Under the pieces are notes generated by a model, which was not told the origin of the DNA, did no database searches, and saw only the letters and a program-made list of their open reading frames with translations. A DNA stretch of 64,000 bases from Megaustenia siamemsis. Taxonomy: Eukaryota > Mollusca > Gastropoda > Stylommatophora > Ariophantidae. The stretch spans positions 12,545,959 to 12,609,958 of the forward strand of contig JAVIAB010000024.1 in assembly GCA_032433765.1 (NCBI GenBank), in the 5' to 3' direction. Positions 42,520 to 53,396 of this stretch are shown here, one piece after another; the stretch's first letter is position 1; the number at the start of each line of letters is the position of its first letter. Made by a program: the position numbers and the translations under genes.

Positions 42520-43250
42520 TGTAAGAAGCTTTACGTGATAAGTGGACGACACAGGCAACGTTTAGGTCCAATAGGCCTTCATCAGGAACAAACAAAAAAA
42601 AAAAACACACACAAAACTAATAACGAAACAACCAAAACAAAAACAGTCGAAATGTGTTAAAGAAAACAAAATCCTGTCAAAACCAAAATGAAATCGCAAC
42701 CAAGTGCGGCTGTCGTGAACGTAGAGATACGTGCAAACGTGTGCGCAAATGCACACATAACCCGAGGAGTTCACACAGGGGTCAGTGTGCAAACACAAAG
42801 GAGAAAGAATCGAATAATAGACTAACAGGTGTTCAAAAGACGGTAAGAGTGAGATGTCTGAGAGTGGGGTACAATAAAAACAAATGAGGGGTATGGAGCA
42901 CAGAAAAAAAGGTATAGAGGAGAACACCGAAGTGTCTCATAAGGGACTAGAGGAGAAGAACTATAAATAGCATGGCATAGTAAGTAGACCAAATAACCCA
43001 AATATGTGCAGTAGAGAAGGCTATGCAAAAAGGGAAGGAGCAACCAAAAGGAAACTATGCGTATGAGTGTGATACATTTCATACCTCTCGGGGTCAGCGA
43101 ACCATACTGGACTATGAGGCGATTTTCCAAAGTATAGCGGCTGCGGTCGCCAGAGTGACAAAGGACAATACCAGTGACACGGATGTCGTCTTTGCCCTTG
43201 TGATCAGGGGAGTTGAAGTGGGAAGACACCGGAGTACCAGTATGTATCTT
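42520..43250 (-). mobile_element. Possible Penelope-like element remnant (GIY-YIG-type end plus 3' region)
   Basis: On the minus strand HFNSPDHKGKDDIRVTGIVL, then ENRLIVQYGSLTPRGM, resembles the C-terminal end of GIY-YIG-bearing Penelope-like RT proteins (H-F-N-x-P-x-H ... W-I-x-x-L-x-T-x-x-P-x-G-x-N). The tail TTCATCAGGAAC on plus, i.e. GATGAAGGCCTATTGGACCT then AAACGTTGCC on minus, resembles their 3' regions. Upstream RT is absent. The call is from memory of family patterns. Confidence 0.5.
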
Positions 43251-43254
43251 ATAG

Positions 43255-43530
43255 CCATTGCCAATGAGAAATATATTTTTGTGTTGGCCTCTTTGAGAAC
43301 GCCCTCATTGGTCTCCTTTTTGCTGTCTAGAGAATTGTCAACATTCTTCTAAGAAATCACATCTCTGTGGCCTTTAATTGTATTTCCTTCTTTTTTTTTT
43401 TCATCATCCATGATTCGCTTCCATGGGTGAGAATTGGCTATGTATAGTATCGATGAACTCACCTTCTCACTTCTTTTGACATATACTTGTTACATTAGAC
43501 GTTTTTAATTTTATGAAATGCTATTTTGTC
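43255..43530 (-). mobile_element. RTE-B fragment, copy 2
   Basis: Minus strand: IKGHRDVIS-type sequence, RRMLTILWTARK-like region and NEGVLKEANTK, matching the RTE-B post-RT segment. Decayed. Confidence 0.65.
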
Positions 43531-43586
43531 CTGAGCTATTCTGCTTTGTATATATGTGGTACATCATCCATCTGTGCTGATGGTCT

Positions 43587-43660
43587 GTAAAATTTATGGT
43601 CACTAACACAATATTCCCTATACGCCACTTGGCGTGACGGGGGCTCTTTACTTACATTTT
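43587..43660 (+). mobile_element. SINE-S 3' fragment, copy 6
   Basis: GGTCTGTAAAATTTATGGTC then CTATACGCCACTTGGCGTGA and the T-rich tail. Confidence 0.82.
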
Positions 43661-43774
43661 TTTACTATCATCCATCTGATGTTATTACTGTTTAGATCAG
43701 GGGCTGTATTAAAGACAGAGGAAGATATAAGTAACGTCTAACTGAGAACAATTAGTGTATAAGAGACAGTAGTG

Positions 43775-45760
43775 GCAGCAAAAGTAGTAGTAGTAGTAGT
43801 AATGCGAATTGTTATGGTGGTAGTAGCAGTAGTAGTAATGTGAATTGTTATGGTGGTAGTAGCAGTAGTTGTGGTAGTGATAAGGATTTTGATGGCGGTG
43901 GCGGTGATGGTGATGGTGGTAATAATAATGGTGGTAGTAGTGGTAGTGGTGATGGTTGTAGTAGTAGTGGTAGTGGTGATGGTTGTAGTAGTAGTGGTAG
44001 TGGCGGCGGTAGTAGTAGAAGTGGTAGTGGTGATGGTTGTAGTAGTAGTGGTAGTGGTGATGGTTGTAGTAGTAGTGGTAGTGGTGATGGTAGTAGTAGT
44101 GGTAGTGGTGATGGTTGTAGTAGTAGTAGTAGTGGTGATGGTTGTAGTAGTAGTGGTAGTGGTGATGGTTGTAGTAGTAGTGGTAGTGGTGATGGTGGTA
44201 GTGGCGGCGGTAGTAGTAGTAGTGGTAGTGGTGATGGTTGTAGTAGTAGTGGTAGTGGCGGCGGTAGTAGTAGTAGTGGTGATGGTTGTAGTAGTAGTGG
44301 TAGTGGCGGCTGTAGTAGTAGTAGTGGTGATGGTTGTAGTAGTAGTGGTAGTGGTGATGGTTGTTGTAGTAGTGGTAGTGGTGATGGTTGTAGTAGTAGT
44401 GGTAGTGGTGATGGTTGTAGTAGTAGTGGTAGTGGTGATGGTTGTAGTAGTAGTGGTAGTGGCGGTGGTAGTAGTGGAAGTAGTGGTGATAGTTGTAGTA
44501 GTAGTGGTAGTGGCGGTGGTAGTAGTAGTAGTGGTAGTGGTGATGGTTGTAGTAGCAGTGGTAGTGGTAGTGGTGATAGTTGTAGTAGCAGTGGTAGTGG
44601 CGGTGGTAGTAGTAGTAGTGGTAGTGGTGATAGTTGTAGTAGCAGTGGTAGTGGCGGTGGTAGTAGTAGTAGTGGTATTGGTGATAGTTGTAGTAGCAGT
44701 GGTAGTGGCGGTGGTAGTAGTAGTGGTAGTGGTGATAGTTGTAGTAGTAGTGGTAGTGGCGGTGGTAGTAGTAGTAGTGGTATTGGTGATAGTTGTAGTA
44801 GCAGTGGCAGTGGCGGTGGTAGTAGTAGTGGTAGTGGTGATAGTTGTAGTAGCAGTGGTAGTGGCGGTGGTAGTAGTAGTGGTAGTGGTGATAGTTGTAG
44901 TAGTAGTGGTAGTGGCGGTGGTAGTAGTAGTGGTAGTGGTATTGGTGATAGTTGTAGTAGTAGTGGTAGTGGTAGTGGTGATAGTTGTAGTTGTAGTTGT
45001 AGTGGTAGTGGCGGTGGTAGTAGTAGTGGTAGTGGTGATAGTTGTAGTAGCAGTGGTAGTGGCGGTGGTAGTAGTAGTGGTAGTGGTGATAGTTGTAGTA
45101 GTAGTGGTAGTGGCGGTGGTAGTAGTAGTGGTAGTGGTGATAGTTGTAGTAGCAGTGGTAGTGGCGGTGGTAGTAGTAGTAGTGGTATTGGTGATAGTTG
45201 TAGTAGCAGTGGTAGTGGCGGTGGTAGTAGTAGTGGTAGTGGTGATAGTTGTAGTAGTAGTGGTAGTGGCGGTGGTAGTAGTAGTAGTGGTATTGGTGAT
45301 AGTTGTAGTAGCAGTGGTAGTGGCGGTGGTAGTAGTAGTGGTAGTGGTGATAGTTGTAGTAGCAGTGGTAGTGGCGGTGGTAGTAGTAGTGGTAGTGGTG
45401 ATAGTTGTAGTAGCAGTGGTAGTGGCGGTGGTAGTAGTAGTGGTAGTGGTGATAGTTGTAGTAGCAGTGGTAGTGGCGGTCGTAGTAGTAGAAGTTGTAG
45501 TGGTGGTGGTAGTGGTGATGCAATTAGTGGTAGTAATAGTTGTTGTTGTATTAGAGTTAGTTGTAGTAATAGTAGTGGTGATGGGTGTAGTAGTAGTGGT
45601 AGTGGTGATGCTGATGGTTGTGGTAGTAGTAGTAGTAGTAGTAGTAGTAGTTATAGGGGTGGCCTTGATATTAGTAGTAACTATAGTAGTTGTAGTGTTA
45701 GTGAAAGTGGTAGTAGTATTAGTAATAAATGTAATGGTAAGGCTGTTAATTTTTGCTGTG
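43775..45760. repeat. ~2-kb GGT/AGT-type array with 51/54-bp units
   Basis: Almost every third base is T on the plus strand, with repeated GGTAGTGGCGGTGGTAGTAG then TAGTGGTAGTGGTGATAGTT. From about 44460 a 51-bp unit and a 54-bp variant (with GGTATTGGTGAT) alternate. All three frames are open for hundreds of codons because of composition (Gly/Ser, Val and His/Tyr readings); I do not regard any as a gene. Confidence 0.93.
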
Positions 45761-46016
45761 TGTTACCGGGGCCTCATAATGAGGGAAGTAAAGAATAGTG
45801 ACACTGTGACCTTCCAGGCATGTCGTAAGAGGCCACTAAGGAGGTTGATTGATGGCTTGACAAGCTGTCATTGTAAAAAGTGTTGTTATGGAAACAGAAC
45901 CATTGATTTTAGAAGCAGTGATCTCTGCAATATGTGCTATTTTGGCACGCAAGGTTTATGTTTTTGAGATTGTGGTTCTGCCCTATGTGCCGTCTTCTTC
46001 TCGAAAGGACAATAGA
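45761..46016. other. Unassigned sequence
   Basis: Short unique stretch with a C-rich peptide reading (CHCKKCCYG) of no clear meaning. Confidence 0.4.
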
Positions 46017-46132
46017 TAGATAGTAGTAGTAGTTGTAGTTTTAGTATTAACAGGAATAGTATTAGTAGTAGTAGTAGTAATAGTAGTAGCAATAGTAGTA
46101 GTAGTAGTAGTAGTAATAGTATTAGTAGCAGC
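46017..46132. repeat. (TAG)n-rich tract
   Basis: Mostly TAGTAG with interruptions. Confidence 0.85.
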
Positions 46133-46385
46133 TTGAAGCTATAAGCAGGTTGTGTGCGCTGTTGTAGAAGCAGCCGTCAAATAGAGTCTGTTACCGTATC
46201 CTGTCCGTGATGGCGGAGACACTCAACTGTAGAGGCAATGGTTGAGGAAATCTGAATAGTGCAGTCACTACCGTCCTGGAGAGAAATGGGGACAGCAGCC
46301 TACTTTAGTCACAAGTAACAGACTTCACTTCCGGTTCTAAAATCAGGCTGATTTAATTCTTTTTTTTATCAGTTGTTGTTTATGT

Positions 46386-46582
46386 TGTTGTATTAGTTGT
46401 TGTTGGATGCCCAGTAGCAGATTTACGTTGTTGTATTAGTTGTTGTTGGATGCCCAGTAACAGATTTACGTTGTTGTATTAGTTGTTGTTGGATGCCCAG
46501 TAACAGATTTACGTTGTTGTATTAGTTGTTGTTGGATGCCCAGTAGCAGATTTACGTTGTTGCATTAGTTGTTGCATTATCA
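46386..46582. repeat. 43-bp tandem array
   Basis: Four to five units of TTGTATTAGTTGTTGTTGGA then TGCCCAGTA(A/G)CAGATTTACG. Confidence 0.9.
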
Positions 46583-46629
46583 GCACTAGTTTTTATTTTA
46601 CTTTTATTTTTAGAATGAGTTGTTTTGCT

Positions 46630-47125
46630 TCTGTATCAGTTATTACTAACATCAAAACAAATAACACCAGGGCTAAAATTTAGAACAGCAAAATGTTACG
46701 TCTTCTCAATATTCCAATATGGTGCAGAAACATGGATATTAGGCAAAAAAACAGAACAGAGAATTGAAGCCTTTGAAATGTGGATATATAGAAGAATAGG
46801 TAGAATTGGATGGAAGGAAAAGAAAACAAACGATGAAGTCTTAAAACAACTAAAAATGAAAAGAACTAAGCACAATTCAAACAAGACAAATGCGATTTTT
46901 GGGCGATGGTAAAAGACACAACAGCTTACTAAAAGTAATCCTGGAGGGGAAAATACAAGGTAAAAGAGGCAGAGGCAGACCAAGACTAACATGGATGAGT
47001 AACCTCAAAAGATGGATAAATCAGCATACGACAACCTGCACCATCAAAGCAAGAGACAGAGCAGAATGGAGCTCCATGGTAGCAGACCTTCGTTGCGGAG
47101 ACGGCACTCGATGATGATGATGATC
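46630..47125 (+). mobile_element. RTE-J LINE 3' fragment, copy 3
   Basis: KQITPGLKFRTAKCYVFSIF, YGAETWILGKKTEQRIEAFE, MWIYRRIGRIGWKEKKTNDE, then GKIQGKRGRGRPRLTWMSNL, up to NLRCGDGTR and GAT units. One frame break near 46875. It lies in sense orientation ~100 bp before lectin exon 4. Confidence 0.88.
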
Positions 47126-47221
47126 AGTTATTTTTATTTCTTTGTCTTTGTTTTATTAGTTGCAGTGGTAATGCATGTGTCTATTTTTATCTAACATTCA
47201 AAGTCTTTTATTTTTGTTCAG

Positions 47222-47344
47222 GTGCATACGTGGCGGAGCCAGTTGATTCGGAACAATTTAGTTTTATCAAAAGAATTGTACTTGATGGTAACGATAGACG
47301 AGGGAAGTTTATCCTGGGAGCGAGGCACAACATGACCCAAAATG
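47222..47344 (+). CDS. Lectin exon 4: middle of the C-type lectin domain
   Basis: TTTTTGTTCAG precedes 123 nt that read G-AYVAEPVDSEQFSFIKRIVL then DGNDRRGKFILGARHNMTQN in phase 1, ending at G|GTAAGG. It corresponds to the second helix and beta-2 of a lectin domain (GA-x-L-A-x-P-x-D-S-x-x-x-F), with FILGAR where WIGL/WLGA is usual. It continues directly from the CRSL-G of exon 3. The exon sits between an RTE-J copy (ending near 47125) and an RTE-B fragment (from 47415). Confidence 0.87.
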
Positions 47345-47414
47345 GTAAGGAGCTTTTCTCTTTTCTTTAAGAATATTTCTTGTATATTTAATCTGAGGTA
47401 TGCTGTAAAATAAA

Positions 47415-47592
47415 CTAGCAAAATAAAAGGAAAACGAGATCACGGACGACAAAGAAAGAAAATACTAGATCGCTTGGTGTCATGGCATGGAAAACAGTCA
47501 ACAACAGAACTGATACGATGTACTGTGGATAGAAGATTGTGGAAGGACATGATTGCCTACGCCGAACGGTATGGTGCATGATGATGATGAAT
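47415..47592 (+). mobile_element. RTE-B 3' end fragment, copy 3
   Basis: LAKIKGKRDHGRQRKKILDR then LVSWHGKQSTTELIRCTVDR and RLWKDMIAYAERYGA, with GAT tail. 5'-truncated. Confidence 0.87.
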
Positions 47593-48399
47593 ACATCAGT
47601 GTCAGTGTCAGTCGATCAGTGTGCTTGAATGATGGAAGGGCAACAAGAATGACCACTCGAACAGGGGACTCTGATAGTGTCATAGACCTTGCAATGTTCT
47701 GTCTTCTACCTTCGCACCGGTTTGCAGGTGGAGTGCACTGGGGTTCCACGGAAGTGATCATTATCCATGTGTCCTCCTAATTGAGAAAAGCAGAAATAAA
47801 AGCCAGAAAAGAAAGCTCCACACATTCAACTACGAGAAAACAGACCAGGACGTCATTAGCAAAATCAGACATAGGAAACAGAGAAGGCAGGAGAGATGGA
47901 CGCAGTCATCCTGGTGGAACGTAGAAATCTTGGCGGAACAAGAGACAAACGGCCAAGACATGGCAGAAAGCTAGAAAGAATGGAAGAACACAACCTGAGC
48001 TCTTGAAGCGTCTGAAAGTAGAGGTCGATCAAAAAATGAAGCACTTTAAATTATGTGCTAAGCAGGCTAAGGATGCCAAATGGAATGACTACTGTAAAAA
48101 AAAAGTGTGCTCAGAAAAATCTCTAGCCACATTCTGGCGCCTTCATCAGAGCATGAATGGCACAACACGACACAGAGGCATACCAGCCTTTCAGAGGACA
48201 GGCCGGATACAGCACAAATCTGATGAGCAAAGGGAAGGCCCTGCTTGCCCGCTACATTGAGCAGACTGACCAAAGAAATGAGGCTGTAAGAATGAGGATA
48301 CGGGGATCGCTGTCAAAATTGAATAAAGATGTAGGGCTGGAAGAAGATCTCACAATCATAACCGATACCATTTACAACACTTAAAAGGTCACACAACAC

Positions 48400-49586
48400 T
48401 GCTTCTGGTCCAGATGGTGTTCGGTACGATGACATTGGCGATTTAGTTGAGGACGACTTGACAAAACTGGCCAATGAGTTTAATGCCAGCATTCGGAGTG
48501 GCCAGATTAAGTAGGAGTGGCTACAAAGCTACTTACTACCGCTACCGAAGCCAAACAAGGACCATTCTCAGATCAGTGCCTACAGAATCATCACAATGCA
48601 GAACACTGCGGGCAAGCTGCTGGAAAAAATAGTTGCCCGTGTTCTCACCTGTCACCTTGAACAGATAAGCGCATTCCCACCCACACTCGGAGGTTATAGA
48701 TATAACAAAGAGACATGGCTCAATGCGGCAGTCTTTGCCTATGACGTCTTCGAAGGCTTCCACAGACGAGAGGAGACATGTGCTGCTGCTATAGATCTAG
48801 AGGATGCATACAACAGGGTACCATTTGAATATCTCATGCATGTGCTCCTCAAACTGGCGGTGCACCCCTTCCTCATTAGATGGATCGCCGCGGCACTGTT
48901 TCAGAGGAAGGTGATACTCAGATGTGGAAGTTGGTCTTCCGAGCCAACATCCGTTTGTCCAGGGCTGCCACAAGACTCACCATTGTCACCAGTTCTATTT
49001 AACGTGTACACAATAACGATCATGGAACAACAGCTGGACGGGAGGTGAAGACCTATGACTTTTGCTGATGATATTATGGTATATCGACAGGGAAGAGACA
49101 GACGGGGAATCTCCTCCACAATGCAAGACGAACTCGATCGCATTTCTTCCTGGTGTGGGGTTTCAGGTGCCTTGGTTAATCCTTATAAAGCATCAGTTTC
49201 ATGGTTGTCCCGTAACAATCATATCATTAATGATTAATACGACCACACCGGTAGTACGAATGGGAGCTGATGATGTGACCAAGGACAAGTTGATGACATA
49301 CCTCGGAGTTAAGTTTGATCGCAGCCTGTGTTTTCGGGACAACGTCGACCACGTGATAACAAAATCCCGCAAAGGATTAGCCGCCTTGAAGGTCATGGCA
49401 GCTGCCAACATCGAGCAGAGGCTACTTACTCTTCTGTTCCAGGGATTAGTCCTCGCACCAATCGAGTATGTCCTGGCAATTCTTACTGTCAGTACGACTC
49501 AAATTGATAGGCTGGGGAAAATACAAAATGAAGCCATGCGCATTATCTTGGGATGCACCCTGTGTAGCAATGAGGTATCTTCTTGA
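48400..49586 (+). pseudogene. LINE-H reverse transcriptase (broken)
   Basis: SGPDGVRYDDIGDLVEDDLT and AYRIITMQNTAGKLLEKIVA start the RT. AAAIDLEDAYNRVPFEYLMH is motif A (catalytic Asp kept). CPGLPQDSPLSPVLFNVYT is the region before the active site, and MTFADDIMVYRQG carries FADD. MTYLGVKFDRSLCFRDNVDH and LVLAPIEYVLAI follow. Stops before MTFADD, after NHIIND and after NEVSS split it in pieces. Confidence 0.88.
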
Positions 49587-49722
49587 CTTTCCAACCATGG
49601 ATGACAGAATCAAGATCTGAAGAGCACGAGCATACCTGAAGATTAGTATAGATAAAGATCATCCGTTTTACCACGAGCTCAACACAGGGAAAGGTATCAG
49701 GCTAAAAAGAGACAAATCATGG

Positions 49723-50560
49723 TTGGACCGAGCAGAAGATGTCATCAAACAGGTCTGTGGCTGTGGGCTTACCAATATCAGCGTTGGTGAGGAGTGGATA
49801 CCGGTACCTACGTCATTCAAGGGGACTCTCTCGTGTATTGTCACACTCGACAGGAAAAGTAGCGAACAGAAACCGGTTGTGGTTAATGCTGAGGTCAACG
49901 GTCTCATCTGCGATAACACCAATGAGAAAGATGCAGTCATCTATACAGACGGATCTGTAATACGACACCAAAGAAGTGCATGGGCATTTACAGCACACTC
50001 GGCAGGCAGAATAGTCTACGAAGATAGTGGTGCATACGTCATGACCACGAGTAGCATGACAATGGAGGTGATGGCAGTGACCAAGGCATTCAAATGGTTA
50101 GAGTCACAAGACTACACTCACGCATGTATACTGAGTGATTCGATGAGCATGATAAAAAATGTGGAGGCGGGCTCTGTACGCATGCAATGGGTAGAGTCGT
50201 TGCAGAAATCCAAAATACGTAAGGTCACCTTTGTCTATGTCCCTGGACATGCATGAGTACGGAGAAATGAAAGTGCGGACAGGTTGGCTAGCTGCGCTGT
50301 CGTTGAGGACGGGCAACCAATGGATCGGGCGAACATCATCAATGCCCTCCGAGATGTGGGAAGAGCACAGGACTTCGACAAACACAGATCCACGTCACTT
50401 CTTCGGATGATGGAAATGGGAGTTAAGATGGGCAGAGCCAGAAATGAGAAACTTAGTGGCCGTGTAAGAAGACTTATCAACCAATATAGAACTGGAGTCG
50501 TCAGTCGCTGGACACTGCGGGAATTGCTGAGAAGAGGATCTGAGCACCTATGGACATAAA
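49723..50560 (+). pseudogene. LINE-H RNase H and C-terminal domain (frameshifted)
   Basis: RNase H blocks: DAVIYTDGSVIRHQRSAWAF (first Asp), SSMTMEVMAVTKAFKWLE (Glu), HACILSDSMSMIKN (Asp), KVTFVYVPGHA (His). The frame stops right after VPGHA and resumes in another frame (ADRLASCAVVEDGQPMDRAN), so the last Asp is separated by a frameshift. The C-terminal region, NEKLSGRVRRLINQYRTGVV then SRWTLRELLRRGSEHLWT, recurs in four other copies of this window. Confidence 0.9.
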
Positions 50561-50611
50561 AGTTCGGAGTGCAATGATGATGACCCGCAAATAACTCAAT
50601 AACTCAACATG

Positions 50612-50884
50612 ATGGATGATAATACAATCTCTTGTAACATTTGATATTGTGGTCATTTTATTATATTGTTGAAGAGACGTTAATGTTAATTAATTTTTTA
50701 AAAACTTTTTGTCTGTAGTAGAATGCCATTAGAAAATCTTAGGTTGTTATTTGGAAATACAATTGAATAACTCAATAACTCAATTTCACTTGCTATTTAA
50801 ACATGTTATTTCCATGACAATCACCCCTGACGAGACCTAGTCCTCCCCAGTCTTAAGTCAATTCTGCGTCAGGGTGAGATGATG
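50612..50884. other. Unassigned, with an octamer repeat
   Basis: AATAACTCAATAACTCAA occurs again at about 50766, away from a LINE-H end. Otherwise AT-rich. Confidence 0.45.
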
Positions 50885-51440
50885 ATGATGACTCTGGAGA
50901 GTAAAAGGCTAAGTGAGGGTACCCCGAAGTAAAACAACCACACTATCTTGTGGGTGAGACATTTTAGTCAAAGGCTAGCGGAGCCAACCGTAAATAAACG
51001 ACGGAAGGGAACAGAAAACCACACTAGTAACATCTTTGTACAATCATGAATCGCCACAATAATAGAAAATCACTGGAGTTTATAGAAATATGGTTTTACA
51101 GAAGAATGTTGAGTATACCATGGACAGCTACGAAGAGTAATGAAAATGTTCTTAAAGAAGTCAAAGCAAAACGAGAGCTAATTTCCAATATTAGGAAGAA
51201 ACAATCGTCATTTTATGGCCATGTAATGAGAAGAGAACAACTGGAATAAATTGTAACAATTGGGAAAATTGAGGGACGAAGAGATAGAGGAAAGCAAAGA
51301 GAAAAAATACCAGACAGTTTAAGAGAATGGCTTGGCAGAAGGCCAACAACAGAAAGGATAAATAACTGTCGAGATCGAAAGTTGTGGAAAGACATGATCA
51401 ACTACGCCAGCAAGTCAGGTACTTGATGATGATGATAATG
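50885..51440 (+). mobile_element. Composite repeat O + RTE-A tail, copy 2
   Basis: O segment (AAGTAAAACAACCACACTAT, GTGGGTGAGACATTTTAGTC, AAACGACGGAAGGGAACAGA) joins at AATCATGAATCGCCACAATA to RTE-A: RRMLSIPWTATKSNENVLKE, KKQSSFYGHVMRREQLE, GRRPTTERINNCRDRKLW, then GAT units. One stop after REQLE. Confidence 0.75.
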
Positions 51441-51559
51441 ATTTCCATGATGTATTGTAACACTTTTCTTTGTTTGAAATACACAGACATGGAGACATCA
51501 GACCTGAGACTCTCTTTTTGTATCAATAAGTGTAGAGTTATCTTTCTTACGTCTTTTTG

Positions 51560-51830
51560 GACACTTGGTAGCGTAGGTCGGAAAACCAGGGCAATGGACT
51601 TCCGACGGTCGGACAACCCGTGTTCGATTCCCGCTAGAAGCAGTGTAGATTATACTCGTGGTCGGAAAAAAAATAATGCCACCGCGATTGATTAGCCGCA
51701 GTCAGAAATGGGTACAAGGATAGCAATCTGTAGAGGTGTAGAATGCCGCATCGTATCGTAAGTTTCGATGCTTCTAGCGACACTGGCCAGAAGTCTCCGA
51801 ACACTTCTGGATAGGCGGCTGAGCAGATAT
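51560..51830 (+). mobile_element. SINE-T, copy 2
   Basis: A-box-like GGTAGCGTAGGTCGG, B-box GTTCGATTCCCG, GAAATGGGTACAAGG, GCGACACTGGCCAGAAGTCT, CCGAACACTTCTGGAT. It corresponds to SINE-T copy 1 along its length. Confidence 0.78.
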
Positions 51831-52062
51831 GGGTAAAAATTCGCGTGCTAAGACTGTCGATTCAAGTCTCGTACTTTAGATTTACCTTTTACCTTACCAT
51901 CTTTTCTTTGCTATGATTTCACATTATCATTTTAATATGTCATAATTATCAAGATCGATATTTTCCACTGATTATATCATTTGTTTACATTGTACTCTGT
52001 GAACTCCTTTGGTGTATACTCTCTGAAGCACACATTAAGTGATTTATTTACTTTCGTCTACT
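51831..52062. other. Unassigned sequence
   Basis: AT-rich, no feature. Confidence 0.45.
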
Positions 52063-52372
52063 TTATTTATTAACATATTAACATATTAACTTACTATCAT
52101 ATTAACTTATTAACATATTAAAATATTAACATATTAACATATTAACTTATTAACTTATTAACATATTAACTTATTAACATATTAACTTATTAACTTATTA
52201 ACTTATTAACATATTAACTTATTAACATATTAACTTATTAACATATTAACTTATTAACTTATTAACATATTAACATATTAACTTATTAACTTATTAACTT
52301 ATTAACATATTAACTTATTAACATATTAACATATTAACTTATTAACTTATTAACATATTAACATATTAACCT
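52063..52372. repeat. 8-bp minisatellite ATTAAC(A/T)T
   Basis: About 38 units, ATTAACAT and ATTAACTT mixed without a fixed order. Confidence 0.93.
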
Positions 52373-52384
52373 TTTCCGTACGTT

Positions 52385-52625
52385 TTGCCGCACAGTGCGT
52401 CACTCTCAATTTAATTACTGTGAACCGTCATCAAACAATATTCTATTTACATGTCTTGTATCATCTTGGTATTGGTGAAATCTAATTCCTTTTTTAATTA
52501 TCTAAAAATCCATATATAATATGTTATATGTTAGATAAATATAATTATGTAGATTGATTCTTAAAACCTTGAAAAATTGTGTCTCTGAAATCTCTTATGT
52601 TGTATTGGTAAAAAGCTTCCGTCCG
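52385..52625 (+). repeat. Repeat M, copy 2 (empty SINE-S site)
   Basis: It matches repeat M copy 1 on both sides of the SINE-S at 19194, with ATGTTATATGTTAG present once (about 52523-52536). Confidence 0.85.
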
Positions 52626-52805
52626 GACAAAGTTAATAGAGAAAATAACTGCTCCATTTCAAATTGATTTTCATGATTTAAAAAAAAAAACTGTTTTTCT
52701 ATCTCCTAGTGATTTTATTTTGGATTCCTCCTTAAGTTGTGTTTGTGTGGATCATCAAAGGTGTTGTCAGCTCCACCTTTACCAAAGAGAAACTAATTCT
52801 GTACT

Positions 52806-52890
52806 AGAGCGAAGAAGTAAAGTAACGGTTCCCTCCCCTGTTTTACTAGGCGTTAGGGGAATATAGTGGTAGTGGCCATATATATATATA
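52806..52890 (-). mobile_element. SINE-S, copy 7, left piece (split by RTE-A)
   Basis: AAAGTAACGGTTCCCTCCCC then TAGGGGAATATAGTGGTAGT is a diverged minus-strand SINE-S 3' end. The rest is at 53397. Confidence 0.6.
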
Positions 52891-52903
52891 TATATATATA
52901 TAA
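52878..52903. repeat. (TA)n microsatellite
   Basis: About 12 TA units at the RTE-A insertion point. Confidence 0.9.
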
Positions 52904-52907
52904 CCAT

Positions 52908-53396
52908 ATATAATACTATGCAATCCATTTTTGACAATAGAAACAAGAAAAAGAGTTCTTAAATGTTACGTAGAGCCAGTCTTAACATATGGATGCGAGT
53001 CATGGACAATAGGACAACAGACAAGAAAATCACTGGAGGCTGTAGAAATATGGTTTTACAGAAGAATGTTGAGTATACCATGGACAGCTAAGAAGAGTAA
53101 TGAAAATGTTCTTAAAGAGGTCAAAGCAAAACGAGAGCTAATTTCCAATATTAGGAAGAAACAATCATCAGATTTTGGCCATGTAATGAGAAGAGAACAG
53201 CTGGAATATATTGTAACAACTGGAAAAATTGAGGGACGAAGAGATAGAGGGAAGCAAAGAGACAAAATAACAGACAGCTTAAGAGAATGGCTTGGCAGAA
53301 GGTCAACAACAGAAATGATAAATAGCTGCCGAGATCGAAAGTTATGGAGAGACATGATCACCAACGCCACTAGGCCCGGTACTTGATGATGATGAT
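52908..53396 (+). mobile_element. RTE-A short element, copy 9, inside a SINE-S
   Basis: The best RTE-A copy. An open 151-codon frame (52931-53386) reads TIETRKRVLKCYVEPVLTYG, SLEAVEIWFYRRMLSIPWTA, KKSNENVLKEVKAKRELISN, FGHVMRREQLEYIVTTGKIE, GRRDRGKQ, SLREWLGRRSTTEMINSCRD, MITNATRPGT, then GAT units. The family role is the post-RT region of an RTE pol protein; RT and endonuclease are absent, so it cannot act alone. The sequences on both sides belong to one minus-strand SINE-S. Confidence 0.9.

Larger units (their letters stand above)
47593..50610 (+). mobile_element. LINE-H, near-complete but broken copy 1
   Basis: About 3 kb in order: end of an AP-endonuclease domain (LNDGRATRMTTRTGDSDSVI, DLAM...), linker, RT, RNase H and C-terminal domain, then a tail with octamer ATAACTCA repeats. 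The order identifies an I/Jockey-group LINE with RNase H. At least five stops or frameshifts make it a pseudogene. It lies in lectin intron 4, sense strand. Confidence 0.9.

Noticed and set aside
42562..42927. 121-codon minus-strand frame rich in Cys, Phe and Leu
   Set aside because: It lies in the 3' region of the Penelope-like remnant and shows no domain.
43709..45967. Very long open frames (over 600 codons) on both strands reading His/Tyr, Gly/Ser or Val runs
   Set aside because: They follow from the triplet-like composition of the array; all frames are open and no start context, leader or splice structure supports a protein.
51598..51635. tRNA gene at the SINE-T head
   Set aside because: Same reasoning: the body is shared with 24048-24322 and the stem pairs look degenerate.
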